Origin: JAKAXS01 sp041940525
Lineage (GTDB): Bacteria; Pseudomonadota; Alphaproteobacteria; Rhizobiales; Hyphomicrobiaceae
DNA length: 25,381 nucleotides
Direction of reading: 5' to 3'
NCBI GenBank assembly: GCA_041940525.1
Contig: JBGTSB010000048.1
Location: forward strand, 1 to 25,381
The notes under the pieces were generated by a model that was not told where the DNA came from, did no database searches, and saw only the letters and a program-made list of their open reading frames with translations. Positions 21,510 through 25,381 of the stretch are shown here, in pieces. Numbering within the stretch: position 1 is the stretch's first letter; the number at the start of each line of letters is the position of its first letter. A program made the position numbers and the translations under genes.

Positions 21510-24500
21510 TTAAGCGCCGTCAGGGATCTTGATCGCAGTGACTTCCATCGTGCAGCGGAACCGCTCACTGATATTGTATGCCACGGGCCCGAAGCCGTGC
21601 TGAGCGAGCAGCTTATAGAGCCGGTCGCGGGTGAAGTGGTGGTAGATCTCCATGTCAGCCCAGAACGGATTGTTCTTCTGCTTGTCCATGGCTTCCCACA
21701 CACTCGTGGCCATGTTCGGCAGCACCAGGTGGAAAATGCCCTTAGGCTTGATGACGCGTGCGGCATGCTCAACCGCCGAGCCCGGGAATGGGACGTGCTG
21801 CAGCACATTGATCATGCTTATGACGTCAAACTGCACAGCGGGATTGAACTGCTCAAGGCACAGCTCGTAAGCTTCGATGCCGAATTCCTTCATCGCTTCG
21901 ACGTTGTCACCACGAATGTCGAGGCCGACAGTGCCGTATCCGAATTCCTGGGCAGCAAGAAGTACGGATCCATCGCCAAAGCCAACGTCGAGCCAGTTCC
22001 CTGCAGGCACAAAACGGCCCACTTGGTTCACGATCGCCGCCGCATTGAGCCGCTGACGCTCGATATCGTAGCCTGCGAGTTCTTTGGGAGGCGTACGCGG
22101 GTAAATGACGCTGTAGGCCTCGGCGTCAAAGAAGCCGTCTGCGTGAACGTGATTGCAGCTCTTGCACATCCGCCAATTGATCATGTCAGGCAGCTGCGGC
22201 TTGTAGAGCGTGTGGCGAGAACAATCGGCCCGCCCCATCGGCATGACATCGTCGCTGTAGCAGAGCGGGCAAATATCGAACTTGACGCGCTCGTGCTTGG
22301 GCGCTTGTTCGGCGTCCGCGACTTCGGCAATTTTCGCTTTTTCCAGCAGCGCTGCTGACATGGCATTCTCCTGTGAGGTCGTGAATTGGGCATCAGGATG
22401 GATGGAGTCGTCTAACGCGCGGACTGTAATTCCCTCAGGCTCCCGGCCATCATTATAGATCGCCGCCATTCCCAAATAGGCCTTCTCAAGATTTCTGGTG
22501 TAGCTCAAGGTATCGAAGAGAGGTGACGAGGTGCAGTTCTTCGCCCTCTCACGAAGCTCTTCTAGAGCCGCGGGATCACGCGCCAGGGCGAGCGCCTTGG
22601 CTTCGTACTCTTCCAAACTATTGGTAACAAGCTCGGGTAGCCCAGCGGCGGTTAAGATGCTGCCGGCAACACGGGAAGAAAATGTTTCGCCTGCGCAGGT
22701 CAGCAAAGGCAGGCCAGCCCACATGGCTTCGCTCGCTGTTGTGTGTGCCGTACAAGGAAAGGAATCAAGAAACAGGTCGGCAAGCTTCATGCGTGCGATG
22801 TGTTGGGGTAGCGCTTGACGCTCTGCGAAGACCAACCGGTCCGCGTCAACGCCGCACGCCCGCGCTTCCCGGCGCAGGTTCTCCATCACGGTTCGCGATC
22901 CCGTGAAAATCCAAAAGACCGATTCAGGAACCTGTTGTAGTAAGCGCATCCAGACTTGGAAGACTTCACGGGTCAGCTTATTGATGTTGTTAAAGCTGCA
23001 AAAAACAAAAGCGTTGCGCGGCAGCCCATAGTCTTCACGGCGGGTCAATCGCGGGTCCAATGGCCGCTTGCGGTCGTTCGGCTGATAGCAGTCGGGCAGC
23101 TGGACAATTCGTTCAGAATAGAACTCCTGACTATCCATCGGCGTCAAAAATTCATCACCAATAATATAGTCCACGCAGTCGAGGCCAAGTGTGCCGGGAT
23201 ATCCGAGATAGTTCACCTGAATTGGAGCCGGGCGATAGGTAAGGATCGTGGTGCGCGAGCCCTGGGTATAGCCTTTGAGGTCAACGAGAATGTCTATTTC
23301 GTCTTCCTCAATAAGCTTCGCGGCCTCAGCGTCCGACATGTCGCGGATGTACCGGAACTTGTGAAACGAGCGCTTCAAGCGGTTTCGGAAGACGCTCTCG
23401 TCATCCAAAGTATAGCAGTAGGCAACAATCTCGAACTGGTCACGATCATGACGTTCGATCAGTTCTGCGATCAGCGATGCGGTCGCGTGCTGTCGGTAGT
23501 CATTGGACAGGTATCCGATACGTAGTTTGCGATTGAGCTTCTCTCTCGGGTGCTTGGTCCTGATGCCATCTTTTGTGCGGCGCGCCTGCACAAGGAAGGC
23601 TTTCTGCGAGATCTTGGCGCACATAAGCTGGTTGGCAGCTGAGCCTGCCGGGTTGGGCATCGAGATAAGCTGGAACGGTCCTGAGAAATTGCCATGCTCC
23701 TTCATCATCTCGACGACTTCAGATTGAAGTTCGAGCAGGCCATCCCATTCACAAAGCATCTGCTTCGCCTGACACAAATCGAGTTTTGCTACGTGCAGAT
23801 TGGGGTCAAGCTCTAACGCCTTCTCGAGCTTAGAGACGGCCTCTTCGTTTCGCCCGGCACGCATCAATGTTGCGCCTAGCGCGGCAAAGGCATGAGCGTT
23901 TTCTGGGTCGAGTTCGCAATACCGTTCAGCAGCGGGGACTGCCTTTGAATAGTCCTGCCTAGCGTCGTAGGCATAACCTAGGATTCGATGCTTATCTGGG
24001 TCGTCGTCATCAAAATGGTCGCCTTTGGTCAGCAGCTCGATAACTTCAGCCCATTGCCCATTGCGCAGCATCAACTCTGGCAGAGCTGCACCACCGCACG
24101 CAGCGACGAGTGAAGGATTAATAGCGTAGGAGCTTTTAAGAAGTTGGAGCGCTTCGGCAACATCCGAATCCGTACGCTCCTCCCATTTCATCAGCGCCGT
24201 GCCCAACGCGACCAGCCCTGTCGCTTGTTTCGGGTCCATGTCGACCGCTCGCCGGGCCGGCTCAATAGCCGCTGCTGCATCTCCGAGGTGACGCAGGGCA
24301 AAGCTGAGGTTCGTCAGCGCTTGATAATTGTTGGGATTTTTGGCAAGCGCGCGTTCGCTAATCTGCTTGCACTCTTCGTATTTCTCCAGCTCAAGCTTAG
24401 CAGCTGCGAGGTTGGCGAGAATCCCCGGCTCTTCCGGCTCTTGCTCGACAGCCTTTTCCAGAAACTCCTCGGCCTCATCCAGCATCTTGTGGTTCAGAGC

Positions 24501-24701
24501 GATGAGCCCCAACCCCATCAGACAGCCCGCATGATCAGGCATCACGGCGAGGGCGCGAAGATAATGAGCTTTGGCGCTTTCCAGATCGCCGAGTTCGTGG
24601 TGTCGGTACGCTAGGACGTAGTTCTGATCAGCTTGCATCATCGGCGTGTCTGCCCCCTGCCGGGCGACTGCCGCGGCCGCGCGCCGTTGCTTCCGGTTCA
24701 T
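21510..24701 (-). CDS. TPR / GT41 O-GlcNAc-transferase-like / Zn-ribbon / methyltransferase fusion
   Basis: This 1,063-residue protein has four parts. After a basic MNRKQRRAAAAVARQ leader come about nine TPR-type helical repeats (25-335). A GT41 catalytic region follows (about 385-750): LSNDYRQHATASL carries the catalytic-type His, FNNINKLTREVF (570-581) the nucleotide-binding Lys, and SFPCTAHTTASEAMWAGLP (647-665) and GETFSSRVAGS are OGT signatures. A Cys4 zinc ribbon (C811, C814, C846, C849) precedes a class I methyltransferase: motif I WLDVGFGDGS (903-912), GLDI, then INVLQHVPFPGS. It would transfer a sugar, probably from a UDP donor, to protein Ser/Thr and also methylate a sugar or protein; bacterial GT41 enzymes include flagellin modifiers, but the target here is unknown. 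The ATG at 24701 was chosen because GGGGAG is 7 bases upstream; the ATG at 24707 is too close. Confidence 0.9.
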   Translation of the reverse strand: MNRKQRRAAAAVARQGADTPMMQADQNYVLAYRHHELGDLESAKAHYLRALAVMPDHAGCLMGLGLIALNHKMLDEAEEFLEKAVEQEPEEPGILANLAAAKLELEKYEECKQISERALAKNPNNYQALTNLSFALRHLGDAAAAIEPARRAVDMDPKQATGLVALGTALMKWEERTDSDVAEALQLLKSSYAINPSLVAACGGAALPELMLRNGQWAEVIELLTKGDHFDDDDPDKHRILGYAYDARQDYSKAVPAAERYCELDPENAHAFAALGATLMRAGRNEEAVSKLEKALELDPNLHVAKLDLCQAKQMLCEWDGLLELQSEVVEMMKEHGNFSGPFQLISMPNPAGSAANQLMCAKISQKAFLVQARRTKDGIRTKHPREKLNRKLRIGYLSNDYRQHATASLIAELIERHDRDQFEIVAYCYTLDDESVFRNRLKRSFHKFRYIRDMSDAEAAKLIEEDEIDILVDLKGYTQGSRTTILTYRPAPIQVNYLGYPGTLGLDCVDYIIGDEFLTPMDSQEFYSERIVQLPDCYQPNDRKRPLDPRLTRREDYGLPRNAFVFCSFNNINKLTREVFQVWMRLLQQVPESVFWIFTGSRTVMENLRREARACGVDADRLVFAERQALPQHIARMKLADLFLDSFPCTAHTTASEAMWAGLPLLTCAGETFSSRVAGSILTAAGLPELVTNSLEEYEAKALALARDPAALEELRERAKNCTSSPLFDTLSYTRNLEKAYLGMAAIYNDGREPEGITVRALDDSIHPDAQFTTSQENAMSAALLEKAKIAEVADAEQAPKHERVKFDICPLCYSDDVMPMGRADCSRHTLYKPQLPDMINWRMCKSCNHVHADGFFDAEAYSVIYPRTPPKELAGYDIERQRLNAAAIVNQVGRFVPAGNWLDVGFGDGSVLLAAQEFGYGTVGLDIRGDNVEAMKEFGIEAYELCLEQFNPAVQFDVISMINVLQHVPFPGSAVEHAARVIKPKGIFHLVLPNMATSVWEAMDKQKNNPFWADMEIYHHFTRDRLYKLLAQHGFGPVAYNISERFRCTMEVTAIKIPDGA
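22361..22372 (-). promoter_or_regulatory. Internal Shine-Dalgarno and in-frame ATG at the GT41/methyltransferase junction
   Basis: Inside the fusion gene, AGGAGA (22372-22367) lies 5 bases before an in-frame ATG at 22361 (residue 781, MSAALLEKAK). Initiation here would give a separate 283-residue protein holding exactly the zinc ribbon and the methyltransferase. This could be a working internal start or the scar of two formerly adjacent genes. Confidence 0.55.
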
Positions 24702-24712
24702 TCGCATGCTCC

Positions 24713-24737
24713 CCGCAAATATGGCGGATATTCGCGG
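24713..24737 (-). promoter_or_regulatory. Leader hairpin abutting the ribosome site of the fusion gene
   Basis: CCGCAAATAT (24713-24722) and ATATTCGCGG (24728-24737) form 10-bp arms with one mismatch (a G-U pair in the mRNA) around GGCGG. In the transcript the 3' arm runs into the GGGGAG ribosome site (24714-24709), so the stem could limit translation. It may instead be a DNA operator. Confidence 0.4.
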
Positions 24738-24784
24738 ACGAGCCGTGCGTGAGCCTTACGATTTGCCCTCTAGCTTGCTGATAG

Positions 24785-24919
24785 AACTTTTTCCAAGCGC
24801 TCCGTGATCGTTTCCTGGCGCGCTTCGCTCTCGATCAATACCTCGACAGCCCGTTCTACCGCGGCGATGAGTCCACCGGCGATCCGCCGGGCGGGGACGA
24901 CGGCACGGTGCAGCCGTGA
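24785..24919 (+). pseudogene. 3'-terminal remnant of a gene upstream of hdaA
   Basis: After back-to-back stops TGA TAG (24779-24784) a plus-strand frame stays open for 44 codons to a TGA at 24917-24919, which overlaps the hdaA ATG as TGATG. It contains no ATG, GTG or TTG start. The residues (for example FALDQYLDSPFYRGDEST, then an acidic Pro/Gly tail) look like the end of a real protein, and the stop/start overlap is typical of translational coupling. In many alphaproteobacteria a PerM/AI-2E permease gene precedes hdaA, so this may be its last part, but I cannot confirm the family. The 5' part is missing: either a genomic rearrangement or an assembly join at about 24780. Confidence 0.5.
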
Positions 24920-25381
24920 TGCGCCAGCTTGCCCTCGATCTGGCTCATCGCCCGGCGCTGGGGCGCGACAGCTTTCTCGTCGCCCCGGCCAACAGTGTCG
25001 CCGTCGAATGGATCGACCGCTGGCCGGACTGGCCGGGTCGCGGCCTCGTTCTCCATGGCCCGGCCGGCGCCGGAAAAAGCCACCTCGCCAGCGTGTTCCG
25101 CGAGCGCAGCGGCGCCCGCGACGTGGCGCCGGCGGATCTCGTCGCCGGCGAGCCGCCCGAGCTCCTGGGCGCGTCGACCGCCTGCGTGATCGACGATCTC
25201 GATGCCGGGACGCTGGCCGGCGCGGATGTGGCTCGGGGCCTGTTCCACCTCTTCAACATGCTGGCCGAGCGCCAGGGCCATTTGCTGCTGGTCGGCCGGC
25301 AGCCGCCGGCGCGTTGGGAGATCGCTCTGGCCGATCTTCGCTCTCGCCTGGTCGCGCTGCCGGTGGCGGCCCTCGGTCCGC
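24919..25381 (+). CDS. hdaA: HdaA-like DnaA-family ATPase, 3' end beyond window
   Basis: The visible 154 residues begin MRQLALDLAHRPALGRDSFLVAPANSVAVEWIDRWPDW, the usual opening of alphaproteobacterial HdaA/DnaA-related proteins. The Walker A motif is GPAGAGKS (47-54), and the Walker B-like motif is CVIDDLD (89-95), followed by the ALFHL-type helix LFHLFNMLAERQGHLLLVGR. HdaA works with the DNA clamp to promote ATP hydrolysis by DnaA, preventing over-initiation of replication. About 70 C-terminal residues lie outside the window. The start overlaps the preceding remnant's stop as TGATG; a GTG directly before the ATG is also in frame. The codon third positions are more GC-rich than in the glycosyltransferase gene next to it. 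Confidence 0.85.
   Translation, partial: MRQLALDLAHRPALGRDSFLVAPANSVAVEWIDRWPDWPGRGLVLHGPAGAGKSHLASVFRERSGARDVAPADLVAGEPPELLGASTACVIDDLDAGTLAGADVARGLFHLFNMLAERQGHLLLVGRQPPARWEIALADLRSRLVALPVAALGP

Noticed and set aside
21498..22358. 286-codon plus-strand frame antisense to the methyltransferase domain
   Set aside because: The opposite strand carries clear zinc-ribbon and SAM-binding motifs, and the antisense translation shows no family features.
24856..25281. Minus-strand frame over the right end
   Set aside because: It is antisense to hdaA, which has intact Walker A and B motifs; the minus-strand translation is Arg/Ala/Glu-rich noise.
1..25381. CRISPR arrays, insertion sequences, rRNA, riboswitches
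   Set aside because: No regularly spaced repeats, no transposase frames with terminal repeats, no rRNA signatures and no recognisable riboswitch core were seen on either strand.

Overview
The window looks like a chromosomal segment of an alphaproteobacterium, most likely of the Hyphomicrobiales (Rhizobiales). The main support is the order irr (a Fur-family, haem-responsive iron regulator typical of rhizobia and relatives) divergent from fabA-fabB-fabI, followed by murI. A minus-strand run murJ-trpS-usp-nfuA, an order I recall from many alphaproteobacteria, agrees with this. The DNA is GC-rich. No transposase, integrase, CRISPR array, rRNA or replication origin was seen, and no gap between genes exceeds 300 bases.

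Layout. (1) 1-4557: a large transglutaminase/DUF2126 putative amidoligase (minus strand, C-terminus cut by the window edge) faces a Zn-ribbon metallopeptidase across a 280-bp divergent region; a small membrane ORF follows. (2) 4604-7234: tRNA-Gly(CCC), then a plus-strand run of small exported or membrane proteins: two single-haem cytochromes c behind a canonical FNR/FixK-type box, a LprI/DUF1311 protein, a DUF3592 membrane protein and an exported truncated haemoglobin, closed by two hairpins. (3) 7333-11010: an MHS-type MFS transporter, a small coiled-coil-like hypothetical, a GyaR-like 2-hydroxyacid dehydrogenase (minus) and an exported SH3-like protein. (4) 11027-15564: irr, then fabA, fabB and fabI (unsaturated fatty-acid synthesis and enoyl-ACP reduction), a terminator, and murI. 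(5) 15587-21375, all minus: PfkB-family sugar kinase, RutE-like nitroreductase, nfuA, universal stress protein, trpS, murJ. (6) 21510-24701, minus: a giant TPR / O-GlcNAc-transferase-like / Zn-ribbon / methyltransferase fusion. (7) 24785-25381, plus: a beheaded 3' end of an unidentified gene, coupled by TGATG to an hdaA-like DnaA-family ATPase that runs off the window in visibly more GC-rich DNA.

How it fits together. Iron and oxygen control recurs: Irr is encoded here, a near-consensus Irr box (ICE) covers the predicted -35 of nfuA (Fe-S assembly), and the cytochrome pair has a TTGA-N6-TCAA box. Lipid (Fab) and wall (MurI, MurJ) synthesis form the housekeeping part. The most unusual items are the four-part glycosyltransferase-methyltransferase, which has a well-spaced internal Shine-Dalgarno/ATG exactly at the domain junction, and the truncated-gene junction beside it.
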